From: CAZWHE01 sp964633825
GTDB taxonomy: Bacteria; Planctomycetota; B15-G4; CAYZWU01
Assembly (NCBI GenBank): GCA_964633825.1
Contig: CAZWHE010000021.1
Location: 1 to 36,980 of the forward strand
Reading direction: 5' to 3'
DNA length: 36,980 nt
The position numbers and the translations under genes are program-made. The notes under the pieces were generated by a model. That model had not been told where the DNA came from. It saw only the letters and a list, made by a program, of their open reading frames with translations, and did not search any database. Positions 22,100 to 30,332 of the stretch are shown piece after piece; the first letter of the stretch is position 1; every line of letters starts with the position of its first letter.

Positions 22100-24892
22100 T
22101 TTGAGACGCTCCACCTGCTCCTCGAGGGTTTCGAAAATTTCCCGGGCTCCGGCCATATCGTTGTTCCGGCCCATGGTTTCCAGTTTCAGAGCGAGTTCGA
22201 CTGCGGCTGTTGCAAAAAAGTTGCTCACCGAACCCTTGAAAGCGTGGGCGGCGCTTTCCAAAGCGCTTCTGTCCCGCTGTTCGATGGCCTCGCGGATATT
22301 GTCGAGCATTTCCGGTGAATGGTCGATGAAGAGCCCGGATATCTCGGCCAGAAGGCTCTCGTCCCCGTTGAGCCGCTCCATAATCGCTTCCTTGTTGATA
22401 ACGGGTTCTGGTCCGTTCTCTTTGGAAGGAACGCTCTTTTCAGCCGGCTGGGAAGCGCCGCTTTCCGGCGAGGTCTTGACAATCGTTGACTGGACCGGAA
22501 TGAGCCGGCTGATTTCCTCGAACAGCTTATTCGGATTGATCGGCTTGGAAACATAACCGTCCATGCCTGACTCGAAACAGTTTTCCTGATCCCCTTTCAT
22601 GGCGTGGGCCGTGAGAGCAATGATGGGAACATGTTTTCCCGTTTTCTTTTCTTTTTCTCGGATGATGGTCGTGGCCTCGAAACCGCCCATCTTGGGCATC
22701 TGGATATCCATGAGTATGAGGTCGAATTCGTTCTCCTCCAAAGCGGCGACAGTATCGAGACCGTTCCCGGCAACGTTGACGACATGTCCCTGTTTCTCGA
22801 GGATGCGGACCGCCACCTTCTGGTTGACGGGATTGTCCTCGGCCAGGAGAATCCTGAGCTGATGCCGGGCTTCGCGCAGCGAATGGCGTGTGATCAGGCT
22901 CGCTGCCGTGTTTTTTTTCCTCGACAATCCGAGAGCGGTCATGATCGCGTCGAGGAGATCGGACTGCATGATCGGTTTCATCAGATAAGCGTCGACGCCC
23001 AACTCGCGGCACCGTGCCGCGTCTCCGCGCTGTCCTGAAGAGGTGAGCATGATCAGCCTGGCTTCGTCGAGGTTCTGGTCCTCCTTGATGCGCCGCGCGA
23101 GCATGAAGCCGTCCATCTCGGGCATGTTTCCGTCGAGAAGAACCATGCCGAAGGGTTCCCCGGCTTGGTGGGCCGTCTTCATCAGGTAGAGGGCTTCCAT
23201 ACCGCTGCAGGCCGTGGCCGGCTTCATCTTCCAGTTCTTGACCATCTCATCGAGGATGCGGCGGTTCGTGGCGTTGTCATCGACGATCAGAACGGTGAGG
23301 CCCTGCAGTTTTTCCGGTTCGGCCGTGACCAATCGAGCGACCGGCGTTGTTTGGATGCCGAAGCGCGTGGTGAAGTGGAAAGAGCTTCCCACTTCGGTTG
23401 CGGAATCGACCCATATCTCTCCGCCCATCATATGGACGAGCTGGGCCGAGATCGCGAGACCCAGCCCTGTCCCGCTGTATTTGCGAGTCGTCGAACCGTC
23501 GACCTGTGTGAAGGCTTCGAAAACCTCCGTCTGCATCTCTTTCGGGATGCCGATTCCGGTATCGGAAACGGAGAAGTGGAGAAAAGCCTCGTCCTTGGTC
23601 ACCGACCTGGTTTCGATGCGAACGACGACCTCGCCTTCTTCGGTGAATTTTATGGCATTGCCCACCAGGTTGATCAGGATCTGGCGCAGGCGTCCCGGGT
23701 CGCCCACCAGGGCGTCGGGCACGCTGGACGGAATCCGGCATGCGAGCTCCAGGTTTTTCTCGTGTGCGCGCAGGCCGAGTGTGTTGAGCATTTCACCGAC
23801 GCTGTCCCGCAGGTTGAAACCGATGGGAAAGAACTCGAGCTTTCCGGCCTCGATTTTGGAGAAATCGAGAATGTCGTTGATGAGCGTGAGGAGTGAATCG
23901 GCCGAGGTCCTCACTATATTGAGGAATTCGGCCTGTTCTTCCGTGAGCTCGGTGTCAAGGGCCAGTTCCGTCATTCCGATGATGCCGTTCATGGGCGTGC
24001 GGATTTCATGGCTCATGTTCGCCAGAAAAACGGATTTGATATGCGAGGCCTCGAGGGCTTCGTCGCGGGCGATTTTGAGCTCCTTCTCGGCCCTGATGCG
24101 TTCCCTGATCTCCTCTTGCAATTCCCTGGTCCGTTCCAGGACCCGCTGTTCCAGTTGGTCGTGGGCTTTCCGGAGCTCGTTGTCTCTTTTTTGAATCTGG
24201 GACAGCATCTCGTTGAAGCCCTCGATGAGTGTATCCAGCTCGTCTCTGGTGTGGCCTTTCTTGTCGGCCGCACGGATGGCGTAGTCTTTCTCTGACGTGA
24301 CGGAGCGCGCCGTCTCGGCGAGCAGCAGAATCGGCAGGGAGATCACTCTCTGGAGCCTTGAAGAGAGGATGAATGCCACGATCATGGCGGCCAGCAGAAC
24401 GAATCCGGCGATCAAGGAGTATCTCTTTATGCAGGCATACATTTCCATGAGATCCGATTTCATGTGGACCGTCCCGATCCTCTGGCCATTGAGGAGGATC
24501 GGCTGAAAGAGGACGAGGAAATCATTTTTGAATTCGATACCGTCTTCTTTCTGTCTTGGGGGATTGAAATCAAAGTTTTGCTTTCCGCGGATGTACTTGG
24601 AGAATACCCGGCCCTCATTGTCGTAGATGCAGGCAATGACGATGTGTTTCTCGGCCCTCAGTGTCGCCAGGATTGTATTTGCATCTTCCGGCCGCTCGAA
24701 TTCCAGGGCTGCCGTGGAATTGTTCCCGATAATCTCGGCCAGGGTTTTGAGATCGCTTGTCATCGAATTCCGGATTGTGCTCAGCTCATGAATCATGAAA
24801 GCGCCGCAAGCCAGAAAGAGCGTGATGCTGCACGTGAGCATGATGATCGACATCAGCTTTCGTTTGATGGATACTTCGCGAAAAGGCCGCAT
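22085..24892 (-). CDS. Hybrid sensor histidine kinase (HAMP-HisKA-HATPase-REC-REC-HPt)
   Basis: 935 aa from the ATG at 24892, supported by AGAGGA six bases upstream; earlier in-frame starts lack a ribosome binding site. Order: membrane segment about 12-36, a roughly 120-residue periplasmic sensor, membrane segment about 157-178, HAMP, coiled coil, HisKA with phospho-His295 (NMSHEIRTPMNG), HATPase (GNAIKFTEEGEV, DTGIGI, GTGLGLAI), receiver 1 (LLDGNMPEMDG), receiver 2 (LMDIQMPKMGG), and a C-terminal HPt domain with AAHAFKGS. This is the BarA-type phosphorelay layout. The signal is unknown. The converging REC-GGDEF gene is a possible, unproven output partner. Confidence 0.92.
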   Translation of the reverse strand: MRPFREVSIKRKLMSIIMLTCSITLFLACGAFMIHELSTIRNSMTSDLKTLAEIIGNNSTAALEFERPEDANTILATLRAEKHIVIACIYDNEGRVFSKYIRGKQNFDFNPPRQKEDGIEFKNDFLVLFQPILLNGQRIGTVHMKSDLMEMYACIKRYSLIAGFVLLAAMIVAFILSSRLQRVISLPILLLAETARSVTSEKDYAIRAADKKGHTRDELDTLIEGFNEMLSQIQKRDNELRKAHDQLEQRVLERTRELQEEIRERIRAEKELKIARDEALEASHIKSVFLANMSHEIRTPMNGIIGMTELALDTELTEEQAEFLNIVRTSADSLLTLINDILDFSKIEAGKLEFFPIGFNLRDSVGEMLNTLGLRAHEKNLELACRIPSSVPDALVGDPGRLRQILINLVGNAIKFTEEGEVVVRIETRSVTKDEAFLHFSVSDTGIGIPKEMQTEVFEAFTQVDGSTTRKYSGTGLGLAISAQLVHMMGGEIWVDSATEVGSSFHFTTRFGIQTTPVARLVTAEPEKLQGLTVLIVDDNATNRRILDEMVKNWKMKPATACSGMEALYLMKTAHQAGEPFGMVLLDGNMPEMDGFMLARRIKEDQNLDEARLIMLTSSGQRGDAARCRELGVDAYLMKPIMQSDLLDAIMTALGLSRKKNTAASLITRHSLREARHQLRILLAEDNPVNQKVAVRILEKQGHVVNVAGNGLDTVAALEENEFDLILMDIQMPKMGGFEATTIIREKEKKTGKHVPIIALTAHAMKGDQENCFESGMDGYVSKPINPNKLFEEISRLIPVQSTIVKTSPESGASQPAEKSVPSKENGPEPVINKEAIMERLNGDESLLAEISGLFIDHSPEMLDNIREAIEQRDRSALESAAHAFKGSVSNFFATAAVELALKLETMGRNNDMAGAREIFETLEEQVERLKSALA

Positions 24893-25002
24893 ATTGATCC
24901 TCTTATTCATATTTTCTTGGAACCAAGAGGTCGACATATATTTCGACACAACTCGTTACAGAACTTGTGCCCCTTTCCATGAATTCTAAAAGAATGATTC
25001 TG

Positions 25003-25008
25003 TATAAT
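25003..25008 (+). promoter_or_regulatory. Candidate -10 element for the HAD gene
   Basis: A perfect TATAAT sits 58 bp before the ATG at 25066, in the AT-rich gap shared with the divergent kinase gene. No good -35 is visible, so this is weak. Confidence 0.3.
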
Positions 25009-25065
25009 GTTCTGTTGAACAAGAGGATAAGCGGTCGTGAACCGGCCCTCATCGGAGAATCCGCC

Positions 25066-25710
25066 ATGGATGCCGTCATTCTGGATATGGACGGAGTGCT
25101 CGTCGACAGCGAACCCCTTCACCTGGAAGCGGCCAACAGAGTGCTCAATCGATACGGCGCCGAGTTGACCGAAGATGAAAACACCCTTTATCTCGGCCTG
25201 GACGACGCCGATTTTTTTCGGGAAATGAAAGAGAAATTCTCGATCGACGAATCCGTCGAAGCCCTGTCCGAGGCGCGGGAAGAGCTGGTCCTGGAAATGA
25301 TCGGGAAAGGCGTGGTTCCCCAACCCGGTGTTCCCGAACTGATCACGGGCCTCAAGATGCGGGGCTTTCTCTTGGCCGTGGCTTCGTCATCGTCGGGGCC
25401 GGTCGTCAAGACCATGCTGGAGGAGCTGGGCCTGCTGAACAGCCTCGATGCCGTTGTTTCGGGGGACGAGGTGGAACAAGGCAAGCCCGCGCCCCACATC
25501 TTTATTCTTGCTGCGGACAGGCTGGGCGTGGAGAGGCCGGCCTGCCTGGTGGTTGAGGATTCGGTCAATGGGATCAAGGCCGCGCGGGCCGCCGGCATGA
25601 CGCCCGTCGCCGTGCGCACGCGCGATAACTTCCGGGTCGACCTGGCCGGGGCCGAGCGCGTCTTCGACGGGCTCGCTCGTTTCGACTGGTCGATTCTGGG
25701 TGAGAGGTGA
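25066..25710 (+). CDS. HAD-superfamily hydrolase, beta-phosphoglucomutase/phosphatase type
   Basis: 214 aa. The start at 25066 puts motif I (ILDMDGVLVDSE) at residues 5-16; GGAG lies upstream. Motif II is VASSSSG, motif III the lysine in GKPAP, and motif IV VVEDSVNG. The helical cap between motifs I and II is of the C1 type found in phosphoglycolate phosphatases and beta-phosphoglucomutases. The family removes or moves phosphate on small sugars or metabolites; the exact substrate is not readable. The gene stands alone between a divergent kinase and a convergent ABC permease. Confidence 0.88.
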   Translation: MDAVILDMDGVLVDSEPLHLEAANRVLNRYGAELTEDENTLYLGLDDADFFREMKEKFSIDESVEALSEAREELVLEMIGKGVVPQPGVPELITGLKMRGFLLAVASSSSGPVVKTMLEELGLLNSLDAVVSGDEVEQGKPAPHIFILAADRLGVERPACLVVEDSVNGIKAARAAGMTPVAVRTRDNFRVDLAGAERVFDGLARFDWSILGER

Positions 25711-25717
25711 CGGGCGG

Positions 25718-27037
25718 CTACTCTTTCATGGACCAACGGAAGAGGCTGGTTCCCACTCCGAAACAGACCGCGCCGATGCCGAGCAGGATGCCGCAGGGGA
25801 GGAGCATTTCGGCCGGTGTGAAATCCCGCCAGACGGCGCCTTCCACTGCGAGGACTGTCCATTTGACGAAGCTGAAGCTGCTCACCGACTGCATCCAGGC
25901 CGGCATGGCGATGAGCGGGATCATGCCTCCTCCCGTCATGGCCATGAAGAGGAGCACGGCCCAGCCGATTCCGCCCGCCGAGGCCTCTGTTTTTCCGAGG
26001 ACGGAGATGAGCATCATGACGCCGACGAAGGCGAGGGAAGAAAAGACGATTGCGGCTGCGAGGAGGGAATAGGAGTTCGGCCGGACATGGAAGACGATGG
26101 CAAAAAAGGCGAAGAGAACGACCCCTCCCACCGTGGTCGTGGCGAAACATGCCAGCGCCTTGCCGGCCAGGATCTTCCAGGCCGGGACGGGCGAGCACCT
26201 GAGGCGCAGCAGCGTGCCCCGCGTTCGCTCGGTGACGAGCGACACGCCGAACGCCGCCGAGCAGCCGAGGAGCATCCAGATAATGGACTGGGGAAAGGTG
26301 ATGTGGAAGCTCGTTTTAGGCCCCTCTTTTTTGACGCTGATCTCGTTGAATTCGACACTGACGGGCTGCCACTTCCAGGATGCGTCCGCCTCGGAAGCTT
26401 CTCCCGCCGCCGCCTCTTCGCTCTTGTCGAAAAAGCCGGCGCCCTCCGGAAGGTCTACGAGAAACCTGTCTGTTTCTCCCAGGAAGCGCTCGAGCACGTT
26501 TGCCGCCACGGTGCCGATGGCCGAGTCTTCCCGGAGTTTGTCAAGGGATGCATTCACCTGGCGGCGCATGGCGCTGCGGTCGGTGAAAATGTCCATCAGG
26601 ATTTCGAAGGCATACTGGGTGACCACGCCTTGGAGAAATCCTGATTCGGCCTTGCGTGCGGGATCGACGCCGACCTCGATTTGGATGCCCTTCCCCTCGA
26701 AGATCGATTCCTGCGCGCTCTCGAAGCCTTCGGGCAAAATAACGTAGGCCGTTCGCTTTCCGCGCCGGACGAGGGAGATCGCTTCGTCCCGGCCGGTGAC
26801 CGTTACGGTCAGCTCGTCCGCTTTTTCGAGTTTGTCGATGAACCGCCGCGACGCTTCGGACCCGTCCTCGTCGACCACGGCGATCGACAGGGCGCCGGAG
26901 CTCCCTCCCCCTCCCGAGAAGATCACGCCGAAGAAAACGGCGTAGACGAGAGGAAACATGAAAACAAAGAAGAACCCGGCCTTGTCCCGGGTGAGAAGAC
27001 GCAGATCCTTGCCGGCCAGCGCGACGATGCTTTTCAT
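25718..27037 (-). CDS. ABC-2 type transporter permease
   Basis: 439 aa. Layout of the ABC-2 family: a first membrane helix near residues 20-42 (AGFFFVFMFPLVYAVFFG), a large roughly 170-residue extracytoplasmic domain, then five C-terminal membrane helices, including one starting SIIWMLLGCSAAFGVSLV. Such permeases export drugs, lipids or small molecules, or move peptides. The start ATG at 27037 abuts the left arm of an inverted-repeat element (27038-27211), and AGGA eight bases upstream comes from that element. The ATPase partner is 170 bp upstream on the same strand. Substrate unknown. Confidence 0.87.
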   Translation of the reverse strand: MKSIVALAGKDLRLLTRDKAGFFFVFMFPLVYAVFFGVIFSGGGGSSGALSIAVVDEDGSEASRRFIDKLEKADELTVTVTGRDEAISLVRRGKRTAYVILPEGFESAQESIFEGKGIQIEVGVDPARKAESGFLQGVVTQYAFEILMDIFTDRSAMRRQVNASLDKLREDSAIGTVAANVLERFLGETDRFLVDLPEGAGFFDKSEEAAAGEASEADASWKWQPVSVEFNEISVKKEGPKTSFHITFPQSIIWMLLGCSAAFGVSLVTERTRGTLLRLRCSPVPAWKILAGKALACFATTTVGGVVLFAFFAIVFHVRPNSYSLLAAAIVFSSLAFVGVMMLISVLGKTEASAGGIGWAVLLFMAMTGGGMIPLIAMPAWMQSVSSFSFVKWTVLAVEGAVWRDFTPAEMLLPCGILLGIGAVCFGVGTSLFRWSMKE

Positions 27038-27211
27038 CTCAGTGGTCCTATTCGTAAATCAAGCTTCCCCAAGGGCCGGGCGTATTTGCCCCGAATCCGG
27101 TGTCACTCGTCGTCGGCGTATTTCTCCGTTAATACGACTCCTCCTCGTTCCTTGGCTCGGGCCAAATTCGCTCAGGCAAACGTTGCCGTATTTACGAATC
27201 GGACCACTCAG
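27038..27211. repeat. 174-bp imperfect inverted repeat wedged between ABC ATPase and permease genes
   Basis: Terminal arms 27038-27059 and 27190-27211 are 22-bp inverted repeats with two mismatches. Weaker complementarity continues inward. The right arm contains the stop codon of the ATPase gene (27208-27210) and the left arm begins directly before the permease start codon. It has no coding capacity, and its arms do not resemble those of the 4953-5133 element. It fits a MITE-like insertion or a dispersed palindrome. Confidence 0.7.
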
Positions 27212-28050
27212 TTCCTCAGGTGTTTTCCTGTCAAGTTGAGAAAAACCCTTTCCAGATCGGGACGTTCAACGCGAAAAGACTTGAGGGTCCCCTTGTTGCG
27301 AAGATCGGTCAGCACGGTCAGGGGATCATCGGCATCGATGGTGAGCTCGCCGTCGCCGCAGTCGGCGAAAACGGAGTTTTGTCCGCCGTGGGCTTCGATG
27401 AGTTTGTCCACCGTGTCGAGGGTGAGGAGACGGCCGTGGTCGATGATGCCCACCCGGTTGCAGAGCCGTTCGGCTTCTTCCATGTAGTGGGTCGTGTAGA
27501 CGATGGTCTTCCCCTCCTTCTGCATCGCCGTGATGTTGTCGAAGATGGCGTTGCGCGACTGGGGATCCACGCCGACAGTCGGCTCGTCGAGAAGGAGGAA
27601 AGGGGGATCGTGAACAACGGCGACGGCGAGGTTGAGGCGCCTCTGCATTCCGCCGGAGTAGGCATTGACCCTGTCCCGGCGCCGGTCCCCCAAACCCACG
27701 AAATCGAGAGCCCATTCGACCCTCTCCTTCAGGAAGGCGCCGGACAGTCCCTGCAGCTTTCCGAAGAAGACGAGGTTTTCCTCTCCCGTCAGGTCGTTGT
27801 AGATCGCCAGCGCCTGGGGCGCGATGCCGATCTCGGCGCGGCGCTTCGGATCGAGCGGAGAGGAGCCTTCGATCTCCACCGTTCCGCTGTCGGGCTCGAG
27901 AAGGCCGACGGCCATGTTCACCGTCGTTGTCTTGCCGGCGCCGTTCGGGCCGAGGAGGCCGAAGATCTCGCCCTTTTTGATTTCGAGCGAAAGGTCGTCC
28001 ACGGCCCTCGTGGCGCCGAAGGTTTTGCTGATCTTGTCGAGGAGAAGCAT
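27208..28050 (-). CDS. ABC transporter ATP-binding protein
   Basis: 280 aa, typical of stand-alone ABC-2 ATPases. Walker A GPNGAGKTTT (about residues 35-44), signature YSGGMQRR (about 135), Walker B LLLDEPTVGVD (about 155), and the switch histidine in VYTTHYMEEAE. It energises the permease encoded downstream. The last codons (LRN, stop) overlap the edge of an inverted-repeat element, so its C-terminus may have been shaped by that insertion. No clear ribosome binding site is seen before the ATG at 28050. Confidence 0.93.
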   Translation of the reverse strand: MLLLDKISKTFGATRAVDDLSLEIKKGEIFGLLGPNGAGKTTTVNMAVGLLEPDSGTVEIEGSSPLDPKRRAEIGIAPQALAIYNDLTGEENLVFFGKLQGLSGAFLKERVEWALDFVGLGDRRRDRVNAYSGGMQRRLNLAVAVVHDPPFLLLDEPTVGVDPQSRNAIFDNITAMQKEGKTIVYTTHYMEEAERLCNRVGIIDHGRLLTLDTVDKLIEAHGGQNSVFADCGDGELTIDADDPLTVLTDLRNKGTLKSFRVERPDLERVFLNLTGKHLRN

Positions 28051-28090
28051 GGTTCAGTTTTCGGTTTTTAGGTTAAGCGGCCCCATTCAT

Positions 28091-28891
28091 TTAGAAACGG
28101 TACCCCAGCTTGAGCATGACCATCCAGTCCTGGCGGTTGAGCCGCCGCGAATCTTTGTCCTTTGCCGGCTCGGCGTAGTAACGGTGTTCGACCCCGGCCG
28201 AGATGTAGAAGTTTTCCGAAATGTTTCTGCGCAGGTCGACGGTGGATATCGTCCTGAAATCGTCATCAGCCTCTTGCAGGTTGGGGATGAGCTCGGCCGT
28301 TTGAACCAGTTCCCAGAATTCGCTGATCCGCCACTCCCATTTTTCTTTGAGAAGGGCGGACATGAATTCTTCGTTGTCGTCGTCGTAGAACTCCTCTTTC
28401 GTGTAACCGAGACCGCCTTCGGCCAGCAGGGTGTGCTTTGTTTCATCCAGGATCTTGACGCCGAGACCGGCCGTGGTCATTGAGCGGATCCGCAAATCCT
28501 GAAACTCGTCCCTTTCGAAGTCCTGCCTGACAAAGCTGTAAACGATCTTGGAAAAATTGTGATCCCACTGGCTTTCCAGGGCCTGGCGGTTGCGGCTGCG
28601 CTCTCTCGAGTGGTCTTCTTTCTGGGATTCGGACCACTCGACGCGGGCCTTTGTGAAGAAACGGTCTTTTTCCCACTCCCTTTCGATTTCACCGAGGGCG
28701 TCCAGGCTCTTTTCCCTCGAGTTGCCTCCCTTTCCGGCGGCCACGACCTCTACGAGCCCTTTCCAGCGGGATTCGTCCTCTCCGGAGGATTCATTCGGAC
28801 CGCCTGTTGCGGCGCATCCCGAAAAGAGAAAGAGGGATAAAGTAAGAAAAAGAAAGGCGGGCAACATCAATGGGTGAAGCATCGATTTCAT
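28091..28891 (-). CDS. Predicted lipoprotein with outer-membrane-type (DUF481/YdiY-like) C-terminal domain
   Basis: 266 aa from the ATG at 28891, preceded by GGAGGA. A lipoprotein signal peptide is visible: hydrophobic PAFLFLTLSLFLFSGC with the lipobox Cys at residue 26. The rest has alternating charged/aromatic strands (for example SKIVYSFVRQDFERDEFQD, and AEGGLGYTKEEF) and ends in LKLGYRF, a C-terminal aromatic typical of beta-barrel outer-membrane proteins and similar to DUF481 proteins. A lipobox plus barrel-like body is uncommon. Its start overlaps the biotin ligase stop by four bases, so the two are co-translated; no functional link is obvious. Confidence 0.6.
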   Translation of the reverse strand: MKSMLHPLMLPAFLFLTLSLFLFSGCAATGGPNESSGEDESRWKGLVEVVAAGKGGNSREKSLDALGEIEREWEKDRFFTKARVEWSESQKEDHSRERSRNRQALESQWDHNFSKIVYSFVRQDFERDEFQDLRIRSMTTAGLGVKILDETKHTLLAEGGLGYTKEEFYDDDNEEFMSALLKEKWEWRISEFWELVQTAELIPNLQEADDDFRTISTVDLRRNISENFYISAGVEHRYYAEPAKDKDSRRLNRQDWMVMLKLGYRF

Positions 28892-29913
28892 TGACAGTCT
28901 TCCTCCAATGCGAGGCGGCCCGAGCCGATCGGCTTCGGGCAGCCGGTGATTTCCAGCGACAGGTCGTCCAGAATAGCTTTCACGACACCCCGCGCCAGCA
29001 GTTTTCTGCCCGAAAAGGAATTCCCCCGATCGGCCGCTCTCTCGCCGAACCCGAATCCGTCTTCGTAGACGCGGACCGGCCGGCCGAGAATACTGCTGTG
29101 CGAGCGATAAAAATCGAGAAGGGGGCCGGGTCCCTTGCTCAGCAGCCGGCCGTACCAGATATCGAGCTTGTCGAGAAAACGGATGAGAAATGCGCCGGGC
29201 GACCATTCGTTTTCGGGGAAAATGCCGGCCAGGCTTCCGGCTGCCGGTACAAAGGGGTCTTTGTCGAACCGCGGCGCCGTGAGGACGTTGACGCCCGTGC
29301 CGAGAAAGACGTTGGTGATCACGGGATCTTCGTATGTCTGGCGCGTCAGGATGCCGGCGATCTTCTTCTTGTCGATGAAGATATCGTTAACCCACTTGAT
29401 GCGGGGTATTTTCCCTTGGCCGGCCGCTGTTCCGAGGGATTCGGTGATCGTGTTCACGCAGGCCGCAGCGGCCAGGATGGAAAAGGAGGCGCCCGCCCGC
29501 TGCGGTGTGATCCGGGGCGTGAGGTGGATCACGGCGTGAAGGTTCCCGGGCTCCGTCGCCCATGATCGGTCGAAACGGCCGAGGAAGCCCCGCCCAGTCC
29601 GGGCGGCACAGACAAAGCCGTCCGGTATGGCGGCGCCCTTCCTGTGCATTTCGGTCAAAACGTCCATGTTGGAGCGGCGCGGCCTGTCCTGGAGAAGGAC
29701 CGGCCCGAACCGCCCGGGCAGTCTATATTTCTTCAGTTCGACGAGGCCGGGGGCATTGCGGTCGAACAGGGCCCGGGCAACGGCGGCCGTGTCCCCCGGG
29801 ACACTCTTTGCCGCCTCGGGGGTCGCGGTTTCGATCGTGTCCGCTCCGCCGCCCGGGGGATCGAGTCCGAAGAAGGGGGCGGCGTTCCGGTCCATGTCTG
29901 TCAGCACGATCAT
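28888..29913 (-). CDS. birA: Biotin--protein ligase (BirA-type catalytic domain)
   Basis: 341 aa. Catalytic motifs are present in order: GRGFLGRFDRSW (biotin/AMP loop, residues about 107-118), KWVNDIFIDKKKIAGIL (KWPND-type and KxAGIL), and GTGVNV. There is no N-terminal helix-turn-helix, so it is not a repressor; the first 90 residues are an unrecognised extension. The enzyme attaches biotin to the lysine of carrier domains. It is divergent from the oadG-oadA-oadB operon, whose OadA carries a biotinyl domain, a natural substrate. Start ATG 29913 lacks a good ribosome binding site. Confidence 0.82.
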   Translation of the reverse strand: MIVLTDMDRNAAPFFGLDPPGGGADTIETATPEAAKSVPGDTAAVARALFDRNAPGLVELKKYRLPGRFGPVLLQDRPRRSNMDVLTEMHRKGAAIPDGFVCAARTGRGFLGRFDRSWATEPGNLHAVIHLTPRITPQRAGASFSILAAAACVNTITESLGTAAGQGKIPRIKWVNDIFIDKKKIAGILTRQTYEDPVITNVFLGTGVNVLTAPRFDKDPFVPAAGSLAGIFPENEWSPGAFLIRFLDKLDIWYGRLLSKGPGPLLDFYRSHSSILGRPVRVYEDGFGFGERAADRGNSFSGRKLLARGVVKAILDDLSLEITGCPKPIGSGRLALEEDCQ

Positions 29914-29952
29914 CGTTCTTGTCTCGAAGCTCCTTCTTTTCGGAAATTCACG

Positions 29953-29980
29953 TTGACACCCCTGCCCCGTCTATTATTGT
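29953..29980 (+). promoter_or_regulatory. Candidate sigma70 promoter for the oad operon
   Basis: TTGACA (29953-29958) followed after 16 bp by TATTGT (29975-29980). The -35 is perfect, the -10 only 4/6. It gives a leader of about 130 bases before oadG. A nearby TATTAT (29972-29977) has spacing that is too short. Confidence 0.35.
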
Positions 29981-30116
29981 TACTGCTCTTTCGAGCATTC
30001 TTCTGATCTTTTGGGTCCGGCCGGGTCGTTGGATCCGGATCCGGCTCTTAAAGCCAGGATTCGATCTCTGAAGTTACAGTGAGCCGCACACCTTTTTTAG
30101 CGATTCCGTGTGAAAT

Positions 30117-30332
30117 ATGGAACAACCAGACGTATTAACCTGCTGTTTACTCTCATTTCTCACAGTCTTTATCCTTCTCGGTTTTCTGGCTGTCGTCATC
30201 CGTTTGGTTACGGCCCTCTTTCCGGAAAAAGCCGCCGGGACCGACCCCGCGGTGATCGCCGCCATCCATGGCACGGCGGCTGTACGATATCCGGGAGCCC
30301 GGGTGACGCGTATTGAGGAGATTCAAAAGTGA
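30117..30332 (+). CDS. oadG: OadG family small membrane subunit of sodium-pump decarboxylase
   Basis: 71 aa. One N-terminal membrane helix (about residues 10-33, LLSFLTVFILLGFLAVVIRL) followed by a short hydrophilic tail, the typical form of OadG. The tail ends IEEIQK and the stop overlaps the oadA start by four bases. OadG holds the complex together and helps assembly around the beta subunit. The primary sequence of OadG is poorly conserved, so the call rests on size, topology and position directly ahead of oadA and oadB. Confidence 0.75.
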   Translation: MEQPDVLTCCLLSFLTVFILLGFLAVVIRLVTALFPEKAAGTDPAVIAAIHGTAAVRYPGARVTRIEEIQK

